The position numbers and the translations under genes were made by a program. From a virus: 64,000 nucleotides of DNA. Below are positions 27,866 to 35,169 of this stretch, in pieces (within the stretch, counting starts at the first letter, position 1; every line of letters starts with the position of its first letter). The stretch is taken from the IMG/VR virus record IMGVR_UViG_3300030508_000015, positions 1-64,000 of that record; one strand, 5' to 3'. The notes under the pieces are model-generated. The model did not search any database, was not told the origin of the DNA, and saw only the letters and a list, made by a program, of their open reading frames with translations.

Positions 27866-28549
27866 TTATAACGAAATCTCTTCTATTAAGTCCTGCACTG
27901 CATTATAAATCTCAATAGATATATGCTTCATTTTCAGTGAGTTTCTAGTAATAGACCAACTATCATTATAAGTTACATTAAGCATTAATTGGATGGAAAA
28001 GTTGTTTTTACCTTCTTTTAAGAGTTCAGGAGCTGACATCTTTTCTAGTTCAAATGTTCTAATACCGAAATCTTGTTGAATAGTACGTCTAAAATATAAT
28101 AGTGGTTGTTTAACGTATTCAGCTAAGTTTTCAACTACCTCTACTGGTTCGGCTGCTACACAAGTAATGATGACTGGTAATTTAACAAATACATCTCTAA
28201 TCTCTAATCCATCTGGTTGATTACCTGCTATAGCCTGTCTCAGTACTTTGGCCTGAAAATCTGCCTCACCTCTTTGAACATAGATAGCTGGAACCTTACT
28301 CATCGTCTTAGGTTTCCAATCATAACCAATAGCTAATAGAATGTCACTCTCAGCTTCTATCGCACTATATTTTTGAGCTAGCCTGACACCTACATCACAA
28401 GGTTTATTAGTGAGCATATACCTCTTTATTATTTCATATACTATTCTAGGTATGGTGATAGTATTTAAAAATAATCTATCATGTTCACATACTTCAAGTC
28501 CATGTCTTTGACTAGGGGTAAGTGCAGTTGAGGTAATATTGTAGCTCAT
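27866..28549 (-). CDS. Neck / tail-terminator-region protein, 227 aa
   Basis: Helical N-terminus (PSQRHGLEVCEHDRLFLNTI) followed by beta strands (FVKLPVIITCVAAEPVEVV) and a C-terminal helix (SIEIYNAVQDLIEEISL). It is the last gene before the sheath in a head-to-tail gene order, where tail terminator or sheath-completion proteins usually sit. No named family recognised. Overlaps the upstream gene by 4 nt. Confidence 0.5.
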   Translation of the reverse strand: MSYNITSTALTPSQRHGLEVCEHDRLFLNTITIPRIVYEIIKRYMLTNKPCDVGVRLAQKYSAIEAESDILLAIGYDWKPKTMSKVPAIYVQRGEADFQAKVLRQAIAGNQPDGLEIRDVFVKLPVIITCVAAEPVEVVENLAEYVKQPLLYFRRTIQQDFGIRTFELEKMSAPELLKEGKNNFSIQLMLNVTYNDSWSITRNSLKMKHISIEIYNAVQDLIEEISL

Positions 28550-29346
28550 AGAACTGGAAATGGAGGAACTTGAATGCTTTGTGTAGTATCAGTACTTGGT
28601 ATTAATCTTAGTGTAGGAGATTGTAGTAATATCATAGTAGTACCAGGAAAGTATTTATTTGCCGGGTCTATTACTATGAATCTCTTACCATCTCTCATTA
28701 CTATTATATCATGTTGATCTATATATGGGAACCCTGCACTTCTAATTAACAACATTTCTGAAAATTGTGTCCCTCGACCCGCAGCATCATAATCTTCTTT
28801 AACTTCCCTGTTCTCAATACTTATCCTAGTCAATACTGGTTCATAATATCCACCTACCACACCAGTACCGAAAGTCTTAACTGTATCTAGCATAGGTTCC
28901 CCAGTTATAGGATCTGTTTCTGCTATACAGTCAGTCGCATAGTTCTTTCGCTTTAATAAGTAAACATATAGTCCAGCATAGTTAAATCTTACCTGTTCCC
29001 TTCTAGTAATTTCCGAAGCTAATAGATAGTGATGTTGAGTTACTGAATCTGAAGGATGCCAGCCAAAGAAATTGCTATAATAACATTTCTTATTTAAATC
29101 TGTTAACCTTAGTTTGTAGAAGAATCCAGGTAGTTGATTCTGCCTAATATTAGTATTATCTATTACAAAGAAAGTAGTACTAGGGATACAATATAGTGTA
29201 GTTTTAAATGATTCATCTTCAAATGCTAGTAGTTCAAAAGTATAAGGTGCCCTGCCATTAAATAAAGGGTCAATGTCATATTGTACCGTAATGACATTTC
29301 CAACTATACTTAATTGTATATTAATGAATGGATTAGTGTTTAACAT
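28546..29346 (-). CDS. Neck-region structural protein, 266 aa
   Basis: The N-terminal beta domain (NIQLSIVGNVITVQYDID, then TFELLAFEDESF) resembles a fibronectin-like sandwich. The middle has LLASEITRREQVRFNYAGLY and LKRKNYATDC. A C-terminal strand set (DIIVMRDGKRFIVIDPANKY) follows. Its position between head-completion and sheath genes suggests a collar or head-tail joining role. Not assignable to a family by eye. Confidence 0.5.
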   Translation of the reverse strand: MLNTNPFINIQLSIVGNVITVQYDIDPLFNGRAPYTFELLAFEDESFKTTLYCIPSTTFFVIDNTNIRQNQLPGFFYKLRLTDLNKKCYYSNFFGWHPSDSVTQHHYLLASEITRREQVRFNYAGLYVYLLKRKNYATDCIAETDPITGEPMLDTVKTFGTGVVGGYYEPVLTRISIENREVKEDYDAAGRGTQFSEMLLIRSAGFPYIDQHDIIVMRDGKRFIVIDPANKYFPGTTMILLQSPTLRLIPSTDTTQSIQVPPFPVL

Positions 29347-29635
29347 TTAGTCTAGTAAATTTATCGTAGTATTCTTTAGTAATATTCCAGGCAGTTTTCC
29401 CCTTACTTCTACCACTCATAAATAGGTTAGGATTATTCATTATCTTATCGTGAATCATTTTCTGTATTTGATCCTGAGCCACAACCTTACTACCAGACAG
29501 TCTCTTTAATGATGATTTAATCTTCTTCTCACAACACCACTGCCTTAAGTTCAATGCAAACTTCTTATCACCTAGTATTTGATTAGTGGTAGGTCCACTT
29601 TTAGCATTATCTACTATCTTATCGTATTCAGCCAT
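29333..29635 (-). CDS. Hypothetical protein, 100 aa
   Basis: Small basic helical protein (LNLRQWCCEKKIKSSLKRLS, QDQIQKMIHDKIMNNPNLF). It overlaps the downstream gene by 14 nt and starts 1 nt after the upstream stop. It lies in the neck block. Family unknown. Confidence 0.55.
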   Translation of the reverse strand: MAEYDKIVDNAKSGPTTNQILGDKKFALNLRQWCCEKKIKSSLKRLSGSKVVAQDQIQKMIHDKIMNNPNLFMSGRSKGKTAWNITKEYYDKFTRLNVKH

Positions 29636-29636
29636 A

Positions 29637-30077
29637 TCATCTAGCTACATAGATCAACTCTGAAGGCATAGTTCCAAATGCATTAGCTACATTGATAGTG
29701 ATCTTTATATTAACTACCTTATCTTTAAACTCTTCCCAGAATTGATTACCTATACTAGCAAAAATCTGTGCCTTATTCTTATCTTGAACAGTTACCCCAT
29801 CCGCAGAATAGTCTAATTGATTGCTAGCTTCATTTATACTAGCACTTCTTAATAGATGCCCTGCCACACCTATAAGAAGTGTGTATCTATAAGGAAAGGT
29901 TTGAGGAGTAAATGATACTACAAAAGGTGCAGTTTCATTAAAAAAATCCGTACAGCGATTCAAGGCATTATCTATATCTTCAGTAGACCATCTAACCCCA
30001 CGTAAGAGAGAGTTAAGTTCTTTACGGTCCATGCAGAAGGTTCTTATATCAGTTTCTGTAATTTGAGCTATTGCCAT
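29637..30077 (-). CDS. Head-completion / connector-like protein, 146 aa
   Basis: Helical protein with ITETDIRTFCMDRKELNSLL, a STEDIDNALNRCTDFFNETA helix and a C-terminal NQFWEEFKDKVVNIKITINV. The all-helical start and size fit HK97 gp6-type adaptors that bind the portal. It is the first structural gene after the homing-nuclease cassette, 3' of the capsid genes. A short upstream minigene (MKEECLN) precedes it. Confidence 0.5.
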   Translation of the reverse strand: MAIAQITETDIRTFCMDRKELNSLLRGVRWSTEDIDNALNRCTDFFNETAPFVVSFTPQTFPYRYTLLIGVAGHLLRSASINEASNQLDYSADGVTVQDKNKAQIFASIGNQFWEEFKDKVVNIKITINVANAFGTMPSELIYVAR

Positions 30078-30099
30078 ATTATTATTGTAGTTAATTCAA

Positions 30100-30114
30100 G
30101 CACTCTTCTTTCAT
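30100..30114 (-). repeat. ATGAAAGAAGA element, copy g
   Basis: Minus-strand copy reading ATGAAAGAAGAGTGC, 23 nt upstream of ATG 30077. It could encode the 7-residue minigene MKEECLN (stop TAA at 30091-30093). Lies between the Vsr-like nuclease gene and the neck gene. Confidence 0.6.
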
Positions 30115-30162
30115 TTTATATAAATCTAGTAATTGTAACATTATTTATATTCTATTCTTATA

Positions 30163-31305
30163 TTACTGTATTTTATCAGCTTCAGCAATCTTCTTATAAA
30201 CCCAGCGTAATTTGCCCACATCCCAGATTCTATATAAACCATTCTGAATGCTCCATTGTTTCTCAGTCAATCCTGCAGGGCAATTTGTATTTCCCTTTTT
30301 CTGTGACTGCTTCGATAATCTAACTATCTTACTACTATTAATATTAACATAGCTGTAGTCTGCATCCAAACTATCTTCTAGTACAAACCCAAGCTTAGGA
30401 TATACTCCACCCGAGAACCACCTACAATCAGACCAGCTAATCAACTCAGTAATTCCAGTATGATTCAACAAGAACTTAAATAATTTCGAAGCCCCACCAG
30501 TAACATTAACATCATATTTAAAGCACAGTCTATCTAATACAAACTTACCTATGTCTCTATGATGCTTGCCAAAACTCATAACTCCTAGCAACTCATTGTT
30601 AAAATACAGACCCGCAAATACAAAGCTCAAAAAGCTCTTCCCTTGTATATGGTTTTCGTCATAAAATGCATTACCCATATCTTTGGAGATAATCCGTACT
30701 TCACATTTCCTAGCATAGAATATCCGGGAGTTCTTACCTAGCATGGATAAGATAGCACCTTTTACCTGCTTATTTCTATTTATCCATTCATCTTCAAAAA
30801 TAGTAATTAGATGTATATTGTTATTCTTACAGTTAGTATATTTAGTGTAGTTATACTTTTGCCCACATCCTTTAGATTCATTGCAATCCTTTAATATGCA
30901 GTAGTTTATACCTACTTTAAGGTCATCATTATATAGATCTGCGTCTTTAGTAGAGGTAAAGGTCAAACTAGTTATCTCTTCCAGCCAAGTTTTAATAGGT
31001 AGTATAGGGTTCAAGGTTCTATTCCTTTTAGGTATATTGTTCTCTCTTAATAGCTTTAATAGTGTAGGATTAGTTATATTATGTTTACTCCATATATCAG
31101 CTACCTTCATTCCAGTATTATAATCGTTAATTAGTTCAGTTATATTTACTTTAGCTTTTTGACGATTAAGATTACCTAGTTTCTTAGCTTTATCCTTTAT
31201 CCTAGGCCAGGTCGTGTTAAATAAGGCTTCCAGATCTTCTTGAGGGGCAAATCTATATAGGTCTTTTAGTTGTAGTTCTTCTTCCAGAGTCCAGAGTTTA
31301 TTCAT
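30163..31305 (-). CDS. Homing endonuclease, Vsr-like with Myb-type N-terminus, 380 aa
   Basis: The N-terminal 45 residues (LWTLEEELQLKDLYRFAPQE, then WPRIKDKAKKLG) look like a SANT/Myb-type DNA-binding helix set, followed by an HTH-like NITNPTLLKLLRENNIPKR. The central part resembles the Vsr/EDxHD nuclease fold of phage homing enzymes: DADLYNDDLKVGINYC, then ITIFEDEW and FYARKCEVRII. The C-terminal part (FYDENHIQGKSF, LLGVMSFGKHH, GGASKLFKFLLNHTG) is the acetyltransferase-like domain commonly fused to these enzymes, ending YRIWDVGKLRWVY. It overlaps the HNH gene start and probably spreads as a selfish element. No role for the phage itself is implied. Confidence 0.75.
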   Translation of the reverse strand: MNKLWTLEEELQLKDLYRFAPQEDLEALFNTTWPRIKDKAKKLGNLNRQKAKVNITELINDYNTGMKVADIWSKHNITNPTLLKLLRENNIPKRNRTLNPILPIKTWLEEITSLTFTSTKDADLYNDDLKVGINYCILKDCNESKGCGQKYNYTKYTNCKNNNIHLITIFEDEWINRNKQVKGAILSMLGKNSRIFYARKCEVRIISKDMGNAFYDENHIQGKSFLSFVFAGLYFNNELLGVMSFGKHHRDIGKFVLDRLCFKYDVNVTGGASKLFKFLLNHTGITELISWSDCRWFSGGVYPKLGFVLEDSLDADYSYVNINSSKIVRLSKQSQKKGNTNCPAGLTEKQWSIQNGLYRIWDVGKLRWVYKKIAEADKIQ

Positions 31306-31735
31306 GTTTTTGGAGATAGGTTATAGCGTTATTTAGATTAGTTATACTGTCTTTGAATTGCCCAAGCCCAAAATTACAGTCAATATAGAGCAAACCTCTT
31401 ACTTTATTAGTAGTGTGGTTATGATCAACACTTAGATTAACTTTAAAAGTAGAAGCATCTTTACCACATATAGCACACTTATTATTTTGCAATTGTAGTA
31501 TGTCATTATATTTTTCTAATGTTATATTAAATTTTCTTTTTAAATCTCTTCTTCTATCATAATCAGGATTTTTCTCTTTCCATTTAGCTATAGTAGTATA
31601 TTTATGAGCTATTCTGTATTGTTTATCACATAGTATACAACTAGCTCTAGGTTTGCCTTTACGTATTCCTTTCTTTCTAATATAGAATGCTGATATATCT
31701 TTAGTTAATTTACACTGAGTACACTGTTTATTCAT
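31298..31735 (-). CDS. HNH homing endonuclease, Endo VII type, 145 aa
   Basis: N-terminal zinc-finger-like CTQCKLTKDISAFY and ASCILCD. The C-terminal Endo VII-type HNH core is CAICGKDASTF followed by LSVDHNHTTNKVRGLLYIDCN. The two CxxC pairs hold zinc and the DH..H residues form the active site. It has its own promoter-like TTGACA 35 nt before its ATG and sits just outside the capsid-gene terminator. This fits a self-expressed mobile gene rather than a T4 gp49 resolvase. Confidence 0.8.
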   Translation of the reverse strand: MNKQCTQCKLTKDISAFYIRKKGIRKGKPRASCILCDKQYRIAHKYTTIAKWKEKNPDYDRRRDLKRKFNITLEKYNDILQLQNNKCAICGKDASTFKVNLSVDHNHTTNKVRGLLYIDCNFGLGQFKDSITNLNNAITYLQKHE

Positions 31736-31742
31736 GTTTACT

Positions 31743-31770
31743 ACCTTATCAGAAAGAAATAAATTGTCAA
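31743..31770 (-). promoter_or_regulatory. Promoter of the HNH/Vsr cassette, near-leaderless
   Basis: TTGACA (31770-31765), 16-nt spacer, weak -10 TAAGGT (31748-31743), 7 nt to ATG 31735. It lies just past the capsid-operon terminator in the transcript direction. Confidence 0.45.
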
Positions 31771-31777
31771 GTAAGAA

Positions 31778-31792
31778 ATGAAAGAAGAAGGC
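31778..31792 (+). repeat. ATGAAAGAAGA element, copy a
   Basis: Plus-strand copy ATGAAAGAAGAAGGC overlapping the foot of the terminator after the major capsid gene. In the minus-strand RNA it reads as the pyrimidine tract CTTCTTCTTTC following the stem. Confidence 0.65.
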
Positions 31793-31818
31793 CTCCTACT
31801 AGTGAAAGTAGAAGGCCT
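31789..31818 (-). terminator. Terminator after the major capsid gene
   Basis: AGGCCT-C-CTACT (31789-31800) pairs with AGTAG-A-AGGCCT (31807-31818): 11 base pairs with one mismatch and a 6-nt loop. In transcript sense TCTTCTTTC follows. Located 31 nt beyond the capsid stop codon. Confidence 0.75.
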
Positions 31819-31849
31819 ATGAAACCCTTAATTTTAAAGGGAATTATTA

Positions 31850-32809
31850 TTATACAAAATCAACACGGAAAGCACCTTTTGGTCCACCTATACTCATGCC
31901 CACGTTCAAGTACTGGAAGAACTGTAGGAAAAACGCCTTAGTCTCCATAAATACTGTTAACGGTTGGAGACGGAAGTATTTGCCTAGAAATTCCTCAGAA
32001 CTGAAGAAGTAGATAGTACCATCAGGAACCAATTCACGTTTAATAGTCATGATAGTCTTGATACCGAGAATAGAAGGAGGAGGAGTACCCTCTAAATAAG
32101 CACGTTCAGCTTCATCACCACCAACTTCACTACGTTCAAACTTCAAGAAGTCAGCCATAGTTACGTTGTTAGCAAGCATAACACCCTTACTAGAAGCACC
32201 ATCAGGTTGGAGCGGTCCGAAGGGAACGCGCAATCTCTGGAACGCTTTAACTGCTTCAATAAAGTTTGTTCTAGTAATACCACCACTCAAGGTAATATAG
32301 CTAGGCAGACCAGTAGCAGTAAAGGAGTTAGCAGTATTAGCTACACCAAGGATACTGTTAACCTTTTCCAAGAGCTTACTATCAAGTTCAGTAGCCAAGT
32401 CTTTAGTACTGTTTTCAAGCAAGATTTGGCGAATATCGTAATCATAACCACGAAGTTTATCAATATCTTTCTGGAACACAGGACTCATCAACCTAGAGAA
32501 GTAAACTGGATAACGAGTACCAGCGAATTGGTAACCATCTGGAACGTTACCTAGTGGGACTGTAACTGCCGGAGGTTGATCAGGTTCACGATCACACCAT
32601 TTCACATGCAATTCAGGATTCTCACTCTTATCAAGTTCATCATTAGCGATGTCAATAGGAGTAAGGATCTTCTCTGCAAATGAATTTTCACGGAGTTTAT
32701 TACGAGTAAAGGTAAGAGCAGATTGAGCTGCTTTCTTTTCATTTCCACCCTCTAACATATCAACAAAAGTATTATTGAATACTTTAATATCAGCAATTTT
32801 TTCTAACAT
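31850..32809 (-). CDS. Major capsid protein, 319 aa
   Basis: Helical N-terminus (FTRNKLRENSFAEKILTPID), then the characteristic central block (KWCDREPDQPPAVTVPLGNV, DGYQFAGTRYPVYF), a long helix (YDIRQILLENSTKDLATELD) and a C-terminal beta part (YFFSSEEFLGKYFRLQPLTV). The order and length fit an HK97-fold capsid protein. It has a good ribosome-binding site (AAAGGA, 32819-32824) and follows the decoration gene by 19 nt. Ends with a strong terminator. About 319 residues is short for a T4-like capsid protein; no propeptide cleavage site was located by eye. Confidence 0.8.
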   Translation of the reverse strand: MLEKIADIKVFNNTFVDMLEGGNEKKAAQSALTFTRNKLRENSFAEKILTPIDIANDELDKSENPELHVKWCDREPDQPPAVTVPLGNVPDGYQFAGTRYPVYFSRLMSPVFQKDIDKLRGYDYDIRQILLENSTKDLATELDSKLLEKVNSILGVANTANSFTATGLPSYITLSGGITRTNFIEAVKAFQRLRVPFGPLQPDGASSKGVMLANNVTMADFLKFERSEVGGDEAERAYLEGTPPPSILGIKTIMTIKRELVPDGTIYFFSSEEFLGKYFRLQPLTVFMETKAFFLQFFQYLNVGMSIGGPKGAFRVDFV

Positions 32810-32818
32810 ATAATTATT

Positions 32819-32824
32819 TCCTTT
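32819..32824 (-). promoter_or_regulatory. Strong ribosome-binding site of the capsid gene
   Basis: AAAGGA on the minus strand, 9 nt before ATG 32809. Most genes here lack such a clear Shine-Dalgarno, so it marks a highly translated gene. A similar AAAAGGA precedes the decoration gene. Confidence 0.65.
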
Positions 32825-32828
32825 AAGG

Positions 32829-33449
32829 TTAGACGGTAGCAGCGAGCTTAATCGTCAGAACAGGGACATTAATTTGGGCCTTGTAAGTGTTTGATTTAGT
32901 AGTAGGTGTATAAGCTGGAAAAGCTGTATTACCTGATGCATTAGAAGCAGCATAGTCAGCAGCTTCAGTAGCAGATGTATAGTTCTGTGTAAGTGAAGAA
33001 CCGGCACCAGCAATAGGAGGACCAAGTGAGCTGGGGGTTGACAATTGCAAGAACCGAACGTCTCTAACCCATCCAACCAAAGTACCAGTAGAGGTTTTCT
33101 GTACTAGACCAGGGTTATTAGTACTACCATAAATAGCAGTACCGACAGGGTAGTTAGTGAGTGAAATGACAGAAACGCTGTCAGTAGCAATATCTACTTG
33201 GTCGGTTTCAAGAATAGTATTTCCATCCAAAGAATAGAGGGCGATTTTCTGACTCTCAATAACATCACCATCTGTAGAGTTATTGATAGCAAAACCACGA
33301 ATACCATTTGAACCTGAGCCACCAGCAGTAATACTACCAGTAGTTGAATCGATGCGGCATAACATTCCAGCATAAATGCCTGAAGTAGCTGGGCCAATAA
33401 GATCGGCTTGTGCTAGCGAATGACTTGTACCTTTTCTTACGTTAATCAT
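32829..33449 (-). CDS. Capsid decoration / head-stabilisation protein, 206 aa
   Basis: Beta-rich protein with the layout GIYAGMLCRIDSTTGSITAG, NGIRGFAINNSTDGD, then a Ser/Thr/Ala-rich linker and a C-terminal strand (AQINVPVLTIKLAATV). This resembles phage decoration proteins encoded just before the capsid gene. It begins with a strong ribosome-binding site, and its promoter at 33541-33569 heads the capsid transcript. Confidence 0.65.
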   Translation of the reverse strand: MINVRKGTSHSLAQADLIGPATSGIYAGMLCRIDSTTGSITAGGSGSNGIRGFAINNSTDGDVIESQKIALYSLDGNTILETDQVDIATDSVSVISLTNYPVGTAIYGSTNNPGLVQKTSTGTLVGWVRDVRFLQLSTPSSLGPPIAGAGSSLTQNYTSATEAADYAASNASGNTAFPAYTPTTKSNTYKAQINVPVLTIKLAATV

Positions 33450-33496
33450 ATAAAAATCCTTTTATAAGGTTTAAAATTGTTCTCTTTTGATGAGTA

Positions 33497-33518
33497 GGTT
33501 ATGCTGGTCAAGATAACC
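33497..33518 (-). other. Hairpin in the capsid-transcript leader
   Basis: GGTTAT (33497-33502) pairs with ATAACC (33513-33518). An overlapping alternative stem TGGTC/GACCA is also possible on the same segment. It lies between the promoter at 33541-33569 and the decoration gene, so it may affect mRNA stability. Weak evidence. Confidence 0.35.
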
Positions 33519-33540
33519 GACCACTTACTAGATTAATATT

Positions 33541-33569
33541 ATTTTAAGGTAATTATATAGTTATGTCAA
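33541..33569 (-). promoter_or_regulatory. Promoter of the decoration/capsid operon
   Basis: Minus strand TTGACA (33569-33564), 17-nt spacer, TAAAAT (33546-33541). This is the best consensus match in the window, with a leader of about 85 nt. The sequence TTGACATAACTATATAATTA is nearly repeated upstream of the HNH gene at 34470. Confidence 0.7.
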
Positions 33570-33590
33570 TTAATTATATAATAAGTACTA

Positions 33591-33983
33591 TTATGAAAGA
33601 AGAAGACTTGGAGAATGCTTTTGTAGATATTTTATAGCATTTGTGAGGGTGTTAATATTCTCATCAGCCCTACTTAGTATATAATTGCAGTTGTTATGCA
33701 CAATACCTCTAACCTTGCCTGTCTTGTGTGAATGATCTAAATGAATACTTTTTAATATTGTAAAGTCTAAAGGTTTATTACATATAGGACAAATATTTTT
33801 CTGTTTAATTAATATATTATTATATTCTTCTAGTGTGATATTATACAGTCTTTTTAACCTACTATTTCTATACTGTAGTTTAATTTCAGGCCGGTTTCTA
33901 TATTCTTTACCTCTAGCTGCAATTCTTAGTTTAACTTCAGGCCTGCTTCTATATATTTTATTCCAAATAGGGTTATTACTCAT
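33591..33983 (-). CDS. HNH homing endonuclease, Endo VII type, ~130 aa
   Basis: I chose ATG 33983 (MSNNPIWNKIYRSRP) because it overlaps the upstream HNH stop in an ATGAGTAA arrangement; the longer frame starts at 34007. The core is ICPICNKPLDF, then IHLDHSHKTGKVRGIVHNNCN. It lacks the N-terminal zinc finger of its neighbour. The C-terminus SPSLLLS is encoded by an ATGAAAGAAGA-element copy read on the opposite strand, so the gene seems to have run into that element. Likely a free-standing mobile nuclease. Confidence 0.75.
   Translation of the reverse strand: MSNNPIWNKIYRSRPEVKLRIAARGKEYRNRPEIKLQYRNSRLKRLYNITLEEYNNILIKQKNICPICNKPLDFTILKSIHLDHSHKTGKVRGIVHNNCNYILSRADENINTLTNAIKYLQKHSPSLLLS
33593..33605 (+). 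repeat. ATGAAAGAAGA element, copy b
   Basis: Exact 13-mer ATGAAAGAAGAAG, overlapping the 3' end of the HNH gene and lying 24 nt upstream (transcript sense) of the decoration/capsid promoter. Confidence 0.65.
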
Positions 33984-34470
33984 TATCTTGTAAATATTTA
34001 ATAGCATTTAATAACGTTTGTGGATTTTCATAAGCAAATCCTAATAAGTGATTACATTTACTATGCAAAACACCACGTATTTTGCTGGTTATGTGGTCAT
34101 GATCTAGATGGGTATGCCTAGTATTAACAAGATCTAATGGTTGTTCACAAATAGGACATTTATTATCTTGTGCTTTAAGTAGACTATTATATTCTTCTAG
34201 CGTAATACCAAATCTTCTTTTTAGATCATTATTCCTACGTCTTAATTTATTTTCAGGTTTAGCATCATAGTCTATATTATAATGTGTTATACAGAGACCT
34301 AAATGTTTAACTGGGAAATTACAACCTGCTCTTATACATACTTTTGGTTTTTCTGGTTTTATAGGTAATTCTAGTGTTCCGTGTTTCTTAAGTCTATAGT
34401 AATGTTTTTGGCAATATCCATTACTATTTACATTTTTATCACAGTCTTCAACCTTACATTTGCTTGGCAT
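33976..34470 (-). CDS. HNH homing endonuclease with zinc fingers, Endo VII type, 164 aa
   Basis: The N-terminal half has two Cys/His groups (CKVEDCDKNVNSNGYCQKHY; CIRAGCNFPVKHLGLCITHY), typical of fused zinc-binding modules in homing nucleases. The C-terminal core is CPICEQPLDL and HLDHDHITSKIRGVLHSKCN. C-terminus LLNAIKYLQDNE matches the ends of the other two HNH genes (NAITYLQKHE, NAIKYLQKHS), so all three are paralogues. Its promoter (34479-34506) lies directly upstream. It is inserted between the scaffold-operon terminator and the capsid promoter. Confidence 0.8.
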   Translation of the reverse strand: MPSKCKVEDCDKNVNSNGYCQKHYYRLKKHGTLELPIKPEKPKVCIRAGCNFPVKHLGLCITHYNIDYDAKPENKLRRRNNDLKRRFGITLEEYNSLLKAQDNKCPICEQPLDLVNTRHTHLDHDHITSKIRGVLHSKCNHLLGFAYENPQTLLNAIKYLQDNE

Positions 34471-34478
34471 AATTCTCT

Positions 34479-34506
34479 AATATATCTAATTATATAATTA
34501 AGTCAA
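34479..34506 (-). promoter_or_regulatory. Promoter of the tandem HNH pair, near-leaderless
   Basis: TTGACT (34506-34501), 16-nt spacer, TATATT (34484-34479), 8 nt to ATG 34470. TTGAC-T-TAATTATATAATTA is a near copy of the decoration/capsid promoter region. Confidence 0.55.
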
Positions 34507-34514
34507 ATAATATA

Positions 34515-34529
34515 ATGAAAGAAGAAGGC
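34515..34529 (+). repeat. ATGAAAGAAGA element, copy c
   Basis: Exact ATGAAAGAAGAAGGC between the scaffold-operon terminator and the HNH promoter. Confidence 0.65.
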
Positions 34530-34561
34530 TTTGAAATTAATACTAATACCTAAAAATAAGA

Positions 34562-34589
34562 AGGGTGGTTAAACTTAATTAACCACCCT
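34562..34589 (-). terminator. Terminator after the scaffold operon
   Basis: AGGGTGGTTAA (34562-34572) pairs with TTAACCACCCT (34579-34589): an 11-bp perfect stem with a 6-nt loop, followed in transcript sense by TCTTATTTTTA. One of the clearest intrinsic terminators in the window. Confidence 0.85.
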
Positions 34590-34616
34590 CAATATATGAA
34601 TAATCAATCAACCAAC

Positions 34617-35012
34617 CTATTCGTCAACCAAAGTTCTAGCACTATAACCGAAAGCAGCTTCCATTACGGGGTCGTAGGATTCAGCAGTTTTAGGTCTAGC
34701 CGCAATTCTAGCAGGTTTACCTATTTGCGCCACATCACTAGCAGCACAAACCTTTTCGAGTGTCCTTATTATATAGATAGGATCTTCCATAGCTTTTTTA
34801 ACAAAGCTTCTCTTCTCATGTTCCCCACTCAAAAAATCACTATCATATAAAACATCAGCAACCTTATTCAAAGCCATCTTATATTTTTCTTTATTTAATT
34901 CTTGAACGGTAGCAGCTTTTATTTGATTCAACAATCTATCTTGCAAATCTTCATTTACTTCTATAGCTAACTTAATAAAGGATGCCGCTTGATGTAAAAA
35001 ATTATTATCCAT
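34617..35012 (-). CDS. Head-assembly-region protein, 131 aa
   Basis: Helical, charged protein. The N-terminus (NNFLHQAASFIKLAIEVNED) contains a degenerate form of the FxxGFIKxA tag seen in other proteins here. The C-terminal part (SFVKKAMEDPIYIIRTLEKV) is helical. It is the last gene of the scaffold operon before a terminator. Possibly a minor scaffold or internal protein; function inferred from position. Confidence 0.55.
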   Translation of the reverse strand: MDNNFLHQAASFIKLAIEVNEDLQDRLLNQIKAATVQELNKEKYKMALNKVADVLYDSDFLSGEHEKRSFVKKAMEDPIYIIRTLEKVCAASDVAQIGKPARIAARPKTAESYDPVMEAAFGYSARTLVDE

Positions 35013-35169
35013 TAGCTTGTTTAGATAGATGTTTTACTGCACTTATATAATCGATTACCTTTAACTTTTCTTTATCTGGGAGTTTATCCAGACTATTGCT
35101 ATTAACTTTGCTAGAAGTAGGTTTATTTACTTCTAGCTTAGTCTGAAGTTTATTTAACAGAGAAGGCAT
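35005..35169 (-). CDS. Small protein, 54 aa
   Basis: ATG 35169 overlaps the upstream stop by one base (TAATG). The protein MPSLLNKLQTKLEVNKPTSS is Lys/Ser-rich and helical; its stop lies inside the next start (ATGGATAA). The tight coupling on both sides supports a real gene. Function unknown. Confidence 0.6.
   Translation of the reverse strand: MPSLLNKLQTKLEVNKPTSSKVNSNSLDKLPDKEKLKVIDYISAVKHLSKQANG

Noticed and set aside
31298-31735. T4 gp49-like Holliday-junction resolvase
   Set aside because: The Endo VII-type HNH core is shared with resolvases, but three paralogues inserted in intergenic gaps with own promoters fit mobile nucleases better.
32207-32554. + strand ORF (115 aa) over the major capsid gene
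   Set aside because: Antisense to a clear capsid protein; composition and Ser/Thr richness are those of a shadow frame.
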